Assembly (NCBI RefSeq): GCF_025452095.1
Contig: NZ_CP104877.1
Span: forward strand, 2,108,001-2,172,000
Reading direction: 5' to 3'
Length of the DNA stretch: 64,000 nucleotides
DNA from: Paenarthrobacter sp. JL.01a
GTDB lineage: Bacteria > Actinomycetota > Actinomycetes > Actinomycetales > Micrococcaceae
Below the pieces are notes generated by a model. The model had not been told where the DNA came from and searched no databases. It saw only the letters and a list, made by a program, of their open reading frames with translations. This document shows, one piece after another, positions 43,970 through 53,149 of the stretch. Numbering within the stretch: position 1 is the stretch's first letter; every line of letters starts with the position of its first letter. The translations under genes and the position numbers were made by a program.

Positions 43970-44395
43970 ATGCAAGGAATAGGTGGTCCAAGCCTTCCGC
44001 GACTGACGCAAGACATGCGCCCCCTCGGTTGCCTGCACTGCGGGACCAATGAAAATGTTGCCATCGAATCCATCGAGTCACTGCCGCCGCATCCTGGCGA
44101 GCTTCAAGTCCAGGTAGGTTACGTCTGCCGGAAGTGCCAAGGCAATTACCTGCACGCGGCACGGTTCCGTGATGTCGCAGCGGTACTGAACAGGACGCGT
44201 TCCTTGGATGGACTGCTCCGTTTCGCTGGAGAATACTTCCACTGCGGAGAGCCGATGTCGCTGATGGGTTCGAATATCAAGAGCATTTACGCGCCCCTGT
44301 CCACCGATGAGCCCAATGAAGACCCCTCGGTGGTCAACGTAGGAACCAAGGTGCTCCGGTGCCAGTGTGGATTCCAGCTGGAGCTGCCGAGCTAG
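43970..44395 (+). CDS. Zinc-ribbon protein paired with a CbbX-like ATPase
   Basis: 141 residues from the ATG at 43970, preceded by GGAG. Cysteine pairs CLHC, CRKC and CQC, plus a single cysteine in [10 protein letters not shown], suggest two zinc-binding sites in an otherwise strand-rich protein. No family could be named. The stop is one base before the ATG of the AAA+ ATPase gene, so both proteins are made together and may form one machine. Confidence 0.7.
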   Translation: MQGIGGPSLPRLTQDMRPLGCLHCGTNENVAIESIESLPPHPGELQVQVGYVCRKCQGNYLHAARFRDVAAVLNRTRSLDGLLRFAGEYFHCGEPMSLMGSNIKSIYAPLSTDEPNEDPSVVNVGTKVLRCQCGFQLELPS

Positions 44396-44396
44396 C

Positions 44397-45437
44397 ATGG
44401 CCGCCAGCCGCAATCCGCTCGATGACCTGCGCGAGACGATTGGTCATCTGGCCAACCAGCTCAAGCTGCCAGGCTCCGAGCGTGTGGACGACCTGGTGGG
44501 CGACTTCATCGGCGCCCGCCCGGGTCCTGCACGCCCGCTGTCCGAGGTGCAGGCTGAACTCGACTCGCTGGTCGGACTTGAAACCGTCAAGGAACAGGTG
44601 CGGGCCCTGGTCGCCCTCCTGCAGGTCCAGGCGCGGCGTAAGTCGCACGGCCTGCCGGAGGTGGCCACATCCCAGCATCTGGTGTTCCTCGGAAACCCCG
44701 GCACGGGCAAAACGACGGTGGCCCGGCTTCTGGCAGAGATGTACCGGGCAGTTGGTTTGCTGCAGAAAGGCCACTTGGTGGAGGTGGACCGCTCCGGCCT
44801 GGTGGGACAGTATGTGGGTGCCACAGCCATCAAGACGGACCGGGTGATCCGGCGTGCGCTGGACGGGGTCCTCTTCATCGACGAGGCTTACGCCCTGGCG
44901 CCCGAGGAGGGCCGGATGGACTTCGGCCCCGAGGCAATCGAAGTGCTGCTCAAGCGGATGGAAGATCACCGGCACCGCCTGGTAGTGATCGTGGCCGGCT
45001 ATCCCCGCCTCATGGAAGCCTTCTTGCTCTCCAATCCCGGACTGCGCTCCCGCTTTGCCCGCGAGATCACGTTTCCGGACTACACCGTGGATGAGCTCGA
45101 CACGATTTTCCACCAAATGCTGTCCCAGCACGAGTATGTACTGGAGCCGGATGCGGACCAGATGCTTCGCCGGATCCTCACCGGCCTGCACGCCGGGGAG
45201 GATTCCGGCAACGCACGGTTCGCGCGCACGTTGTTCGAGCAGGCGCTCAACCGTCAGGCGTTGCGATTGTCACGCGATGAGGACCAAAGCCTGGACACGC
45301 TCGACCGTGAGTCCGTGATGACCCTTACTGCGGAGGATATCGTCGAGGCTGCACTGGCCCTGGGCGAGGAACCGGAGCCGGAACCCGATACGACGCCGGA
45401 ACCGGCCCAGCCGCGCTGGTGGCGCTGGCTGGCCTGA
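44397..45437 (+). CDS. AAA+ ATPase of the CbbX/SpoVK family
   Basis: 346 residues from the ATG at 44397. An N-terminal helical segment (about 1-50), then [20 protein letters not shown], Walker [17 protein letters not shown], the pore loop [12 protein letters not shown], Walker [12 protein letters not shown] and the Arg-finger region [16 protein letters not shown] typical of CbxX/CfqX proteins. The C-terminus is acidic and proline-rich ([15 protein letters not shown]) with a final WWRWLA. CbbX remodels Rubisco in autotrophs; no Rubisco gene is here. Related ATPases support sporulation or type VII secretion. Partner is probably the zinc-ribbon protein encoded immediately upstream. Confidence 0.88.
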   Translation: MAASRNPLDDLRETIGHLANQLKLPGSERVDDLVGDFIGARPGPARPLSEVQAELDSLVGLETVKEQVRALVALLQVQARRKSHGLPEVATSQHLVFLGNPGTGKTTVARLLAEMYRAVGLLQKGHLVEVDRSGLVGQYVGATAIKTDRVIRRALDGVLFIDEAYALAPEEGRMDFGPEAIEVLLKRMEDHRHRLVVIVAGYPRLMEAFLLSNPGLRSRFAREITFPDYTVDELDTIFHQMLSQHEYVLEPDADQMLRRILTGLHAGEDSGNARFARTLFEQALNRQALRLSRDEDQSLDTLDRESVMTLTAEDIVEAALALGEEPEPEPDTTPEPAQPRWWRWLA

Positions 45438-45443
45438 TCCTGC

Positions 45444-46085
45444 TCACGGACACGTGATGATGAGGTCGGCGGAAGCCTTCGTCGACTCGACGTACTTTGC
45501 GTTTGCCTCGTCAGGTCCCTTTGCCCAGGCTTCGGCCGCGGCAGGCTCCATCCCGGAATCCACGTGCCGTTGGATGAGCCGTGATATGCGGGTTTCCGAT
45601 GGGAGTTCAACGAACCAGGCCTCGTCGAGGTAACTCCGGACCCGAGCCCACGGTCCGTCGCCCGCAAGCAGATAGTTGCCTTCCGTGATGACAATTTCTG
45701 TCAGCCGTGGCACAGCTATGGACGCCGCAATGGGTTCTTCGAGTCCCCGGCGATATGTTGGCGCGTAAATGACGTCTTCCTCGTTGAGCCGAAGTCTTGC
45801 CAGGAGCGAGAGGTAACCGCCGACGTCGAACGTATCGATGGCGCCTTTCCGTTCCCTGAGTTCGGTACCCTCAATAATGGCGTTCGCCAAATGGAACCCG
45901 TCCATGGGCACAATGGCGCATTCGCGCCCCAGGTGCCGCCTGAGGCCTTCGGCAATGGTGGACTTGCCGGCGCCCGGGGGACCGGCCAACCCAACGATCA
46001 GGCGGTTCCCGGATAGGGCCCTGCGGCGCAGATGCTCCGCAAGTTGGGCAGTGTTGCCAGGGTTCACGGGCTGCAAATGATTCAA
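45444..46085 (-). CDS. P-loop kinase of the nucleoside/fructose kinase family (FrcK/YggC-like)
   Basis: 213 residues. Walker A GLAGPPGAGKSTIAEGL, then PMDGFHLANAI and RRGLEEPIAASIAV, IVITEGNYLLAGDGPWA and the lid region SRLIQRHVDSGME. These are the marks of the phosphoribulokinase/uridine-kinase-like group that includes bacterial fructose and other small-molecule kinases. The start overlaps the stop of the hydrolase gene (ATGA). Substrate unknown, but the adjoining four-carbon acid-sugar genes suggest a sugar. Confidence 0.85.
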   Translation of the reverse strand: MNHLQPVNPGNTAQLAEHLRRRALSGNRLIVGLAGPPGAGKSTIAEGLRRHLGRECAIVPMDGFHLANAIIEGTELRERKGAIDTFDVGGYLSLLARLRLNEEDVIYAPTYRRGLEEPIAASIAVPRLTEIVITEGNYLLAGDGPWARVRSYLDEAWFVELPSETRISRLIQRHVDSGMEPAAAEAWAKGPDEANAKYVESTKASADLIITCP

Positions 46086-46831
46086 CCCTTGAGGGTGTCC
46101 TCGAGCAGGGCCCGCAGTTCTTCGAAGTGCCGCTCAGTGGCTTGCGGATGGTAGGCGGACGTGTCAGCCATCGAGTAGCCATGCGGTGCCCCGGCATAGA
46201 TTTCGTTGGAGGCCTTGAGCCCGGCATCATCCAAAGCGGCACCGAGCCGCGCCACCGCCTCGGGGGCCATGCTGGGATCATGGTCGGCGTGCCCGAAGAC
46301 GAACCGGGCACGGGCGTCGGGCAGGCCCAGGTGGGGGCTGTCCGGAGCGTCGGTCGCGAGGCCGCCGCCATGGAAACCGCCACATGCCGCAACCAACTGC
46401 GGGTGTGAAGTGGCGGTGCGGACGGCCAAACGGGCACCCATGCAGTAGCCAGTGGTCCCGATGGGTCCGGGTGCTACACCGTCCAGGCCGGCGATTGCGG
46501 TAACCCATGCCTGGATATCGGGCAGTGCTTTGTCCGACGTAAGGCGACCGACCCGTGGAAATGCGTCCTTGCCCGCGGCTTCCCTGCCCTCGGTGGTTGT
46601 CATGTCGCCTGCGGGAGCGAGCTCGGCTATGGATCCCTCCCGGTAGAAGACGTTCGGAACCAGCACGACATATCCCCAATCCGCAATGCGTTGGGCCATC
46701 TCTTCAATGCGGGGACGCACACCAAAGGCGTCCATATAGAAAACAACTCCCGGGAACTCGCCATCCCCGGAGGATGGTCGGACAAGCAAGGCCTCGGCAG
46801 TGCCTTCGGCGGCAGCAATTTCGATGAGCAT
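46082..46831 (-). CDS. Dienelactone hydrolase family protein
   Basis: 249 residues, alpha/beta hydrolase. Nucleophile elbow TTGYCMGARLAVR (Cys), acid residue in ARFVFGHADHDPS and catalytic His in YAGAPHGYSMAD. The cysteine nucleophile identifies the DLH subfamily, which opens lactones or esters. It lies between a DeoR regulator (48-bp gap) and the P-loop kinase (overlap), all on the minus strand. Confidence 0.9.
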   Translation of the reverse strand: MLIEIAAAEGTAEALLVRPSSGDGEFPGVVFYMDAFGVRPRIEEMAQRIADWGYVVLVPNVFYREGSIAELAPAGDMTTTEGREAAGKDAFPRVGRLTSDKALPDIQAWVTAIAGLDGVAPGPIGTTGYCMGARLAVRTATSHPQLVAACGGFHGGGLATDAPDSPHLGLPDARARFVFGHADHDPSMAPEAVARLGAALDDAGLKASNEIYAGAPHGYSMADTSAYHPQATERHFEELRALLEDTLKG

Positions 46832-46879
46832 CTGATTACAGTATCGAAAGTATGCGCGGCTCAGGCGCCCACCGCAGCA

Positions 46880-47650
46880 TCAATCGACAGGCACGACCTG
46901 CACCTGCACACCTGCGCTGACGAACTTGCTGACTTCCTTGGGGTCGGCGCCGTCGTCGGTCACCAGCGTCCACGGTGCGGCGAGCCGGGCCCACGCATGG
47001 AAGGGACGAAGACCAAGCTTGGAAGAATCGGCCAGAACATAGACACTGTTGCCCCGCCGCGCCATGAGTTCCTTGAGTCGCGTTTGGGAATGGTCCGCCT
47101 CGCAGATTCCATCCTCAGCGGTGACTGCGTCAGCCCCAAGGAAAACGCGGTCAAAACTCATTCGCTCCAAGGCCACTTCGGCCAGGGGGCCAACGAAGCT
47201 CTGGCTGACGGTGCGTAGCCGGCCACCCAGGCAGTCCACCTCTATCCCTTCGGAATCGGCCAATTCCTGCAAGGTGTTGATGCCCGGAGTCGTCACGGAC
47301 AACGGGCCGAACCCCCGCAGTTCGTGAGCCAAAGCACCAACTGTTGAGCCGGCGTCGAGAAGGATGTTTTCCCCGGGCCGGACTTCAGCCGCAGCCCAGC
47401 GCGCTATGGCGTGCTTTTGTTCAAATGCTTCGCCGGTGCGCTGCCGAAGGGAGGCTTCGGGATGTGCCCCGAGTGCCATGGCCCCGCCGTAGGTTCGCGC
47501 GAGGCGACCCTGCGAATTCAGCAACGCCAGGTCCCGGCGGATAGTTGAGGCGGTGACGTCGAACCGGGCCGACAGTTCTTCCACCGACGCCAGGCCGGTG
47601 GTTACGGCAAGGTGATAGATCTCCTCGCGCCTTGCGCTTGCTGAGAGCAT
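46880..47650 (-). CDS. DeoR-family transcriptional regulator
   Basis: 256 residues. N-terminal HTH (ARREEIYHLAVTTGLASVEE, FDVTASTIRRDLALLNSQGR, TYGGAMAL). The C-terminal DeoR sensor has the phosphosugar-contacting pattern ILLDAGSTVGALAHEL, DRVFLGADAVTAEDGICEAD and LADSSKLGLRPF. Typically a repressor released by a sugar phosphate. It follows the acid-sugar kinase and PdxA2 genes in the same direction, so a phosphorylated four-carbon acid is the likely effector (inference). A GCTAAC direct repeat stands 26-41 bp before its start. Confidence 0.92.
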   Translation of the reverse strand: MLSASARREEIYHLAVTTGLASVEELSARFDVTASTIRRDLALLNSQGRLARTYGGAMALGAHPEASLRQRTGEAFEQKHAIARWAAAEVRPGENILLDAGSTVGALAHELRGFGPLSVTTPGINTLQELADSEGIEVDCLGGRLRTVSQSFVGPLAEVALERMSFDRVFLGADAVTAEDGICEADHSQTRLKELMARRGNSVYVLADSSKLGLRPFHAWARLAAPWTLVTDDGADPKEVSKFVSAGVQVQVVPVD

Positions 47651-47674
47651 TCCCAGGCCTCCTTACCGTGACAG

Positions 47675-47690
47675 TGCTAACCATGCTAAC
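47675..47690 (-). promoter_or_regulatory. TGCTAAC direct repeat before the DeoR-family gene
   Basis: TGCTAAC at 47675-47681 and again at 47684-47690 (period 9 bp) in the 62-bp gap between pdxA-like and the DeoR regulator. Direct repeats of this spacing suit a DeoR autoregulatory operator. Confidence 0.45.
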
Positions 47691-47712
47691 TGCCCTACAG
47701 GGCGACAATCGG

Positions 47713-48750
47713 TTACACAGCCATGCTGGGACGGGTCGCCATCTCGGCGGCCTGATGCAGTGCTTCGACCATGCTGCGGGGATCGGCAATTGCCTTGCCG
47801 GCAATATCAAAAGCGGTGCCGTGGTCCACCGAGGTCCGGATTACAGGCAAGCCCACTGTGATGTTGACGCCGGCCTCGATTCCGAGAACCTTGACAGGGC
47901 CGTGCCCTTGATCGTGGTACATCGCTACGACGAGGTCGTAGTCTCCGCGTCCGGCCAGGAAGAACAGTGTGTCGGCGGGCAAGGGGCCGACCGCGTTGAT
48001 TCCGTCAGCTTGTGCCGCCTTGACGCCGGGCTCGATCTTCTCGGCTTCCTCGCCCTGTCCGAAAAGGCCATTTTCCCCAGCGTGCGGATTAATGGCACAT
48101 ACGCCGATTTTTGGTTCGGGCACCCCGGCCCGGACCAGGGCTTCGTGTCCGCGGCGGATGGTGCGCTCCACCAATCCTGGTTCTATCTTGCGGATGGCAT
48201 CGGCCAGCCCGATGTGGGTAGTGACGTGGATGACGCGGATCTTGGGCGTTGAGAGCATCATCGATACTTCTTCCGTGCCCGTCAGTTGGGCCAGCAATTC
48301 CGTATGGCCGGGGAAGATGTGCCCGGCGGCGTGCAACGCCTCCTTGTTCAGCGGCCCGGTGCAGATGGCTTGAACACGTCCGGCCATGGCGAGCTCGCTG
48401 GCTACCCTGATGTATTCGTAGGCTGCATGTCCGGCGACGGGGGAGAGCCTGCCCCAGGCGAGGTCCTCGGGGAGCAGCGCCAGGTCGATCACGTTAACCC
48501 GGCCCGGAGCGAAGACCGCGTCTTCAACGGTGGCGATCGGCTGGATGTCCGCCTCCACTCCCAGGATGTCCGACGCTTGCCGTAGCCGCAATGCGTCGCC
48601 GATGATCACGGGGCGGCACTCGGCGTTGCTTTGCGGATCAAGCGCGGCAGCCACCACCACCTCGGGTCCCACGCCGGCGCCGTCGCCCATGGTGACGGCG
48701 ACGACGGGGAGGGACTGTTGCTCGGTTGCGGTACTTGCGGGAGTTGTCAT
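47713..48750 (-). CDS. pdxA: PdxA2-type dehydrogenase (four-carbon acid phosphate or 4-hydroxythreonine phosphate)
   Basis: 345 residues. PdxA-family motifs: VAVTMGDGAGVGPEVV, ICTGPLNKEALHAAGHIFPG with HTELLAQLTG, CAINPHAGENGLFGQGEE, VAMYHDQGHGPVKVLG and IRTSVDHGTAFDIAG, including the metal-binding histidines. In operons with a DUF1537 kinase, PdxA2 enzymes oxidise phosphorylated threonate or erythronate, which then loses CO2 to give dihydroxyacetone phosphate; that is established for the family. The kinase gene overlaps it by 4 bp, so catabolism is favoured over vitamin B6 synthesis. Confidence 0.92.
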   Translation of the reverse strand: MTTPASTATEQQSLPVVAVTMGDGAGVGPEVVVAAALDPQSNAECRPVIIGDALRLRQASDILGVEADIQPIATVEDAVFAPGRVNVIDLALLPEDLAWGRLSPVAGHAAYEYIRVASELAMAGRVQAICTGPLNKEALHAAGHIFPGHTELLAQLTGTEEVSMMLSTPKIRVIHVTTHIGLADAIRKIEPGLVERTIRRGHEALVRAGVPEPKIGVCAINPHAGENGLFGQGEEAEKIEPGVKAAQADGINAVGPLPADTLFFLAGRGDYDLVVAMYHDQGHGPVKVLGIEAGVNITVGLPVIRTSVDHGTAFDIAGKAIADPRSMVEALHQAAEMATRPSMAV

Positions 48751-50069
48751 GTTGGCTCCAGGTTGTGTGGAAGTCGGAGGGCAAAAGGTGTGGGAGGAAC
48801 GCCCGCGGGCCGGCCGCGGCGCTGTTGTATCTCGTGGTGGAGCTGGCTGAGCGCCTGGTGGTCACCGAAGCTTCCGGGTTTGGTTCCCACCAGGGTTCCG
48901 TCGTTGGCGAGGCCAAGGACTGCGCCGTGTTGAACAGCCGCCAGCGGAACCATGGAGCGGATGCCCAGTGCATCCAGCACCTCACGGGCTGTCTCGCCCC
49001 CGGTCAGAATGAGGTCAGGCCCAAGTCCTCGGGCGGCGTCGGCAGCAAACCGGGCGATCGCCCGGACAATCCCGATCGCCCTGCCCGGGTCCACATCAGC
49101 TTGCTGCAGGGTCACGGCCACGTTGCTGGTAGCCCGCAGCGCATGCCGGGCTTCCTCCAGTTGCGATGTGTACCGCCCCGTGGCGCGGGGATCGAGCCGG
49201 ATGACCATGAAGCCGTCCTCGGCAAGCTCCGACAGTTGGCTTTGCGCGGTAGGAGAGGCGGAACCGACGACGGCGAGAACCGGTGTAGGCGCTTCCTGCC
49301 GTTTCGGGATGGACGGCTTAGCCGTAGCCACGGATTGCGCGTTTCGCGCATTGCGTGTTGCCAGCCGCTGGGCCAGCACTTCGGCTAGGCCGCCGGTTCC
49401 GACCAGCGCTATCCGACGGTCACTGCACGTGAAGTCCAGCGTGATCACGGCATCGACCACATTTTCGAGATCGGACACGGACATTCCGTCCGCCACTGCT
49501 ACTGAGGGGCTCTCGGCGTCGAGTACATCGGTCAGGATGGCGTCCAGCAGCTGGGAGCGAACCTGGTCGAGCCCGATTCCGTGCACGGATCCTGGAGCCT
49601 GCGGGCGGATCAGCTCGGCAACACTCGAGGGCGGGGTTCCCTGCTCTGCTTGCCAGAGGTCGGTGCGATCCAAGGGAAATTCATCCACGAAGGGCTTCCC
49701 ATGCTGGACCGAGCGTCTGAGCTGGGGCAGTGCGCCGGCCACCACAACGCTGTAGCCAAGCTGGCTCAGTGCCGCGATCTCAGCGCTGATGTTGCCGCGC
49801 CAGAGTGAGTCGACCTTCTTGAACACCATCCCGGCATTCGTTGCGGCGGGGCTGGAGAAGGCTTGCGCGGCTGCATTGGCGGCCGCTGACCGCGGCAGTC
49901 CGCGTGAGTGGGTGTCTGTAATGACGACGTCGGTGACATCTCCCCGCGTGGAGACGTCGTCGTCGGACGTTCCGAGAAGAACCTGCGCGGTGTGTCCGTG
50001 GCGGACAAAGCAGGCTCCAACCTCGGCGGCACCGGAGAAATCGTCGGCTTGTACAAATACGGAAGCCAC
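48747..50069 (-). CDS. Four-carbon acid sugar kinase (DUF1537/OtnK family)
   Basis: 440 residues from the GTG at 50069, which has GAGAGGAG upstream; the frame remains open to 50228 but without family-like sequence. N-terminal domain motif VFVQADDFSGAAEVGACF, KKVDSLWRGNISAEI, then the C-terminal nucleotide-binding domain LILTGGETAREVLDALGI and GAVLGLANDGTLVGTKPGSFGD. Family members phosphorylate D-/L-threonate or D-erythronate with ATP. Overlap with pdxA-like downstream gives a two-enzyme module. A palindromic hairpin lies 30-53 bp upstream. Confidence 0.93.
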   Translation of the reverse strand: MASVFVQADDFSGAAEVGACFVRHGHTAQVLLGTSDDDVSTRGDVTDVVITDTHSRGLPRSAAANAAAQAFSSPAATNAGMVFKKVDSLWRGNISAEIAALSQLGYSVVVAGALPQLRRSVQHGKPFVDEFPLDRTDLWQAEQGTPPSSVAELIRPQAPGSVHGIGLDQVRSQLLDAILTDVLDAESPSVAVADGMSVSDLENVVDAVITLDFTCSDRRIALVGTGGLAEVLAQRLATRNARNAQSVATAKPSIPKRQEAPTPVLAVVGSASPTAQSQLSELAEDGFMVIRLDPRATGRYTSQLEEARHALRATSNVAVTLQQADVDPGRAIGIVRAIARFAADAARGLGPDLILTGGETAREVLDALGIRSMVPLAAVQHGAVLGLANDGTLVGTKPGSFGDHQALSQLHHEIQQRRGRPAGVPPTPFALRLPHNLEPT

Positions 50070-50098
50070 GCCGCTCCTCTCGTGTCGTTTGCTGGCCT

Positions 50099-50122
50099 GC
50101 ACCCCATGGCTGCATGGGGTGC
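50099..50122 (-). promoter_or_regulatory. Palindrome before the acid-sugar kinase gene
   Basis: GCACCCCAT (50099-50107) and ATGGGGTGC (50114-50122), perfect 9-bp arms around six bases, 29 bp upstream of the GTG start. Operator or leader hairpin. Most of 50070-50749 holds no gene; this palindrome and the repeat at 50534-50561 are its only clear signals. Confidence 0.5.
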
Positions 50123-50533
50123 TCCCTACCATCATGGCACGAGTGCGTGGAACGCGCTTATGTTTCTGCGCGTTGTGCGCGGTAAGTCGACTAAAAGGAG
50201 TACGGCCCGCGATCGAAGTTCGATGCACATCACGGCCGGGCCACCTACACGCTTATGTGATCTCTGGACAACGCCCGCCAGGAACGGGCGTGGGCCACCC
50301 GGTGAACCCGCTGTGGCTGCCCTTGTCCGGGAAGTCGAGGCTGTCCACCGGGACCAGGAAAGGCATCCGGTTCCGGTAACTGACTCGTGCCCGTCAGTTG
50401 CCCCAGCCTCTCGGCGGATATGACAGGCTCGTCTGGGGATCGAAATTACCCATGAACCTATTGGCGGGCCGATATTTCTCGACACTTCAGGTGTTTGATG
50501 ATGTCTGGCACGCCAGCGGGCGCGATTCCTCTG

Positions 50534-50561
50534 AACGATTAACTCGTCGGACTTAATCGTT
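50534..50561. promoter_or_regulatory. Inverted repeat upstream of ppsA
   Basis: AACGATTAA (50534-50542) and TTAATCGTT (50553-50561), perfect 9-bp arms with a 10-bp spacer, 188 bp before the ppsA start. A+T-rich arms in G+C-rich DNA look like an operator for a dimeric repressor or activator. Confidence 0.55.
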
Positions 50562-50749
50562 GACCTTGCCTTGCCTGCAACACACCCCGAAGCTCCAACG
50601 TCAAGTCAAACCCACTCCAGCGGCCCTGGCCGCCGCATCACTGTTGCAAGTATCACATTTGTTTGCATCCAGACCCTTTGGCCCTGATCCTTGCAAGACC
50701 TAGTTTTTTTCAGCGCTTGTCAGAGCGTGCCCAATGGAGGACACAATTT

Positions 50750-53149
50750 ATGACTAACGTTCTTTGGTTTTCTGAGCTTGGCCTGTCCGACCTTGACCAG
50801 GTCGGAGGCAAAAATGCATCGCTTGGGGAAATGGTTCAAAATCTCGCCTCGGCGGGGGTGAAGGTTCCGGGTGGTTTCGCGACGACGGCGGACGCTTACC
50901 GCCGTTTCCTGGCGGAGTCAGGCCTTGATACCCGGATTGAAAGCATTTTGGAGGGTCTGGACAGCGGCGATGTGGCCGCCCTGGCCAAGGTTGGCGGGGA
51001 GATCCGCTCCCTGATCCGTGAAACGCCGTTCCCGGCCGGGTTCGAAGAGGAAATCCGTTCGGCGTACCAGCGTCTCACCGAGGAGTACGGCGGGGATGTG
51101 TCCTGGGCGGTTCGCTCCAGCGCAACGGCTGAGGACCTTCCTGATGCTTCCTTTGCCGGACAGCAGGAGACTTTCCTGAACATCCGGGGGATTGAAAACA
51201 TCCTGCTCGCGATCAAGGACGTTTTCGCGTCGCTGTACAACGACCGGGCCATCGCCTACCGCGTCCACCACGGCTTCACGCACTCCGAAGTCGCGTTGTC
51301 GGCGGGTGTGCAGCGCATGGTGCGCTCCGACGTCGGGGCCTCCGGCGTGATGTTCACTATGGACACCGAGACCGGCTTTACGGACGCCGTATTCATCACG
51401 TCCTCTTATGGCCTTGGCGAAGCCGTGGTCCAGGGTGCGGTGAACCCCGATGAGTTCTACGTCTACAAGCCTGCCTTGGCTGCTGGCCGCCCGGCGGTGC
51501 TCAAGCGCGGTTTGGGCGGGAAAGCCGTGCAGATGGTGTACACGGATTCCGACCAGGTTGGCAGGACCGTCGACTTCATCCCCGTGCCGCAGGAGTCCCG
51601 GAGCCGCTTCAGCCTCAGTGATGCCGAGGTGGAGCAACTTGCACGCCACGCCGTGGCGATCGAGCGTCACTACGGGCGGCCCATGGACATCGAATGGGGC
51701 AAGGACGGAGTGGACGGGGAGCTGTACATCCTCCAGGCCCGCCCGGAAACTGTGGAGTCCCGCAAGGCCGCGGGTGTTACCTCCCGCTACACGCTCACCG
51801 AGCGTTCCACGGTGTTGGTGGAGGGCCGCGCGATCGGCCAGCGCATCGGCGCCGGCCAGGTACGGGTTCTGTCCTCGATTGACCAGATGGCCTCCTTCCA
51901 GGAGGGCGATGTCCTGGTGGCCAACATGACCGACCCTGACTGGGAACCGATCATGAAGAAGGCCGCCGCGATCGTCACCGACCGCGGCGGACGGACCTGC
52001 CACGCGGCGATCATCGCCCGCGAACTGGGCATCCCCGCCGTCGTCGGTACCGGTTACGCGTCCCAGATCCTCAAGGACGGCACCCCTGTGACCGTCTCCT
52101 GCGCCGAAGGTGAAGCGGGGCTGGTGTACGAAGGGCTGCTGGAGTACTCACTGCAGGAGACAAGCCTTGACACCATGCCAGAAGCTCCCGTGAAGATCAT
52201 GATGAACGTCGGGACCCCGGAGCAGGCGTTCAGTTTCGCCAAGCTCCCGAACCACGGCGTGGGCCTGGCCCGCCTCGAATTCATCATCAACCGGCAGATC
52301 GGTGTCCACCCCAACGCCCTGTTGGCTGTCGCCGGGGAGATTGAGCGTCCGGCAACCCTGGATGACTACACCGTCCGGCAGATCCAGGAGAAAACCGCAG
52401 CATACGAGGGCCCGCGCGATTACTACGTCAGGCGTTTGGCCGAGGGCATTTCGACCATCGCCGCGGCGTTCGCCCCTGAACCGGTGATCATCCGGCTCTC
52501 GGACTTCAAGTCCAACGAGTACGCCAACCTCATCGGCGGCCCTGCCTTCGAACCGGAGGAAGAGAACCCGATGATCGGCTACCGCGGAGCTTCCCGGTAC
52601 CTCTCCGAGTCCTTCCGGCAGGCTTTCGAACTCGAGTGCGAGGCCCTGAAGTACGTCCGCAATGAGATGGGCCTGACAAACATCAAGCTCATGGTCCCGT
52701 TTGTGCGCACCCTGGAGGAGGCAAGCGGCGTCATTGACCTGCTCGCAGCCAATGGACTGCGCCGCGGCGAGAACGGCCTGGAAATTGTCATGATGTGCGA
52801 ACTGCCGGCCAACGCACTCCTGGCCGATGAGTTCCTGGAGTACTTTGACGGGTTCTCCATCGGTTCCAACGACCTCACCCAGCTCACCCTCGGCCTTGAC
52901 CGGGATTCTGCCTTGGTCGCTGACGGCTTCGATGAGCGGAACCCGGCAGTGACCAAGCTCCTGGAGCTGGCCATCTCGGCGTGCCGGGCCAAGGGGCGGT
53001 ACGTGGGAATCTGCGGCCAAGGGCCCAGCGACCACCCGGACTTCGCCGAATGGCTGCTGGCACAGGGCATCAGCTCGATTTCGCTGAACCCTGACGCCGT
53101 CACCGAGACCTGGTTGCGTCTGGCCCGCACCACCAGCACACCGGTCTAA
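50750..53149 (+). CDS. ppsA: Phosphoenolpyruvate synthase
   Basis: 799 residues from the ATG at 50750, with GGAGG nine bases upstream. Makes PEP from pyruvate and ATP for gluconeogenesis. N-terminal ATP-grasp-like domain ([35 protein letters not shown]). The swivelling domain has the catalytic histidine in [17 protein letters not shown], with the regulatory threonine two residues before it. The C-terminal PEP/pyruvate barrel has [32 protein letters not shown] and [15 protein letters not shown]. The following gene starts immediately after its stop and encodes the enzyme that switches it on and off. Confidence 0.96.
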   Translation: MTNVLWFSELGLSDLDQVGGKNASLGEMVQNLASAGVKVPGGFATTADAYRRFLAESGLDTRIESILEGLDSGDVAALAKVGGEIRSLIRETPFPAGFEEEIRSAYQRLTEEYGGDVSWAVRSSATAEDLPDASFAGQQETFLNIRGIENILLAIKDVFASLYNDRAIAYRVHHGFTHSEVALSAGVQRMVRSDVGASGVMFTMDTETGFTDAVFITSSYGLGEAVVQGAVNPDEFYVYKPALAAGRPAVLKRGLGGKAVQMVYTDSDQVGRTVDFIPVPQESRSRFSLSDAEVEQLARHAVAIERHYGRPMDIEWGKDGVDGELYILQARPETVESRKAAGVTSRYTLTERSTVLVEGRAIGQRIGAGQVRVLSSIDQMASFQEGDVLVANMTDPDWEPIMKKAAAIVTDRGGRTCHAAIIARELGIPAVVGTGYASQILKDGTPVTVSCAEGEAGLVYEGLLEYSLQETSLDTMPEAPVKIMMNVGTPEQAFSFAKLPNHGVGLARLEFIINRQIGVHPNALLAVAGEIERPATLDDYTVRQIQEKTAAYEGPRDYYVRRLAEGISTIAAAFAPEPVIIRLSDFKSNEYANLIGGPAFEPEEENPMIGYRGASRYLSESFRQAFELECEALKYVRNEMGLTNIKLMVPFVRTLEEASGVIDLLAANGLRRGENGLEIVMMCELPANALLADEFLEYFDGFSIGSNDLTQLTLGLDRDSALVADGFDERNPAVTKLLELAISACRAKGRYVGICGQGPSDHPDFAEWLLAQGISSISLNPDAVTETWLRLARTTSTPV

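Noticed and set aside
50132..50485. Minus-strand open frame of 117 codons upstream of the acid-sugar kinase
   Set aside because: No ribosome site, odd composition and no family resemblance; treated as non-coding.
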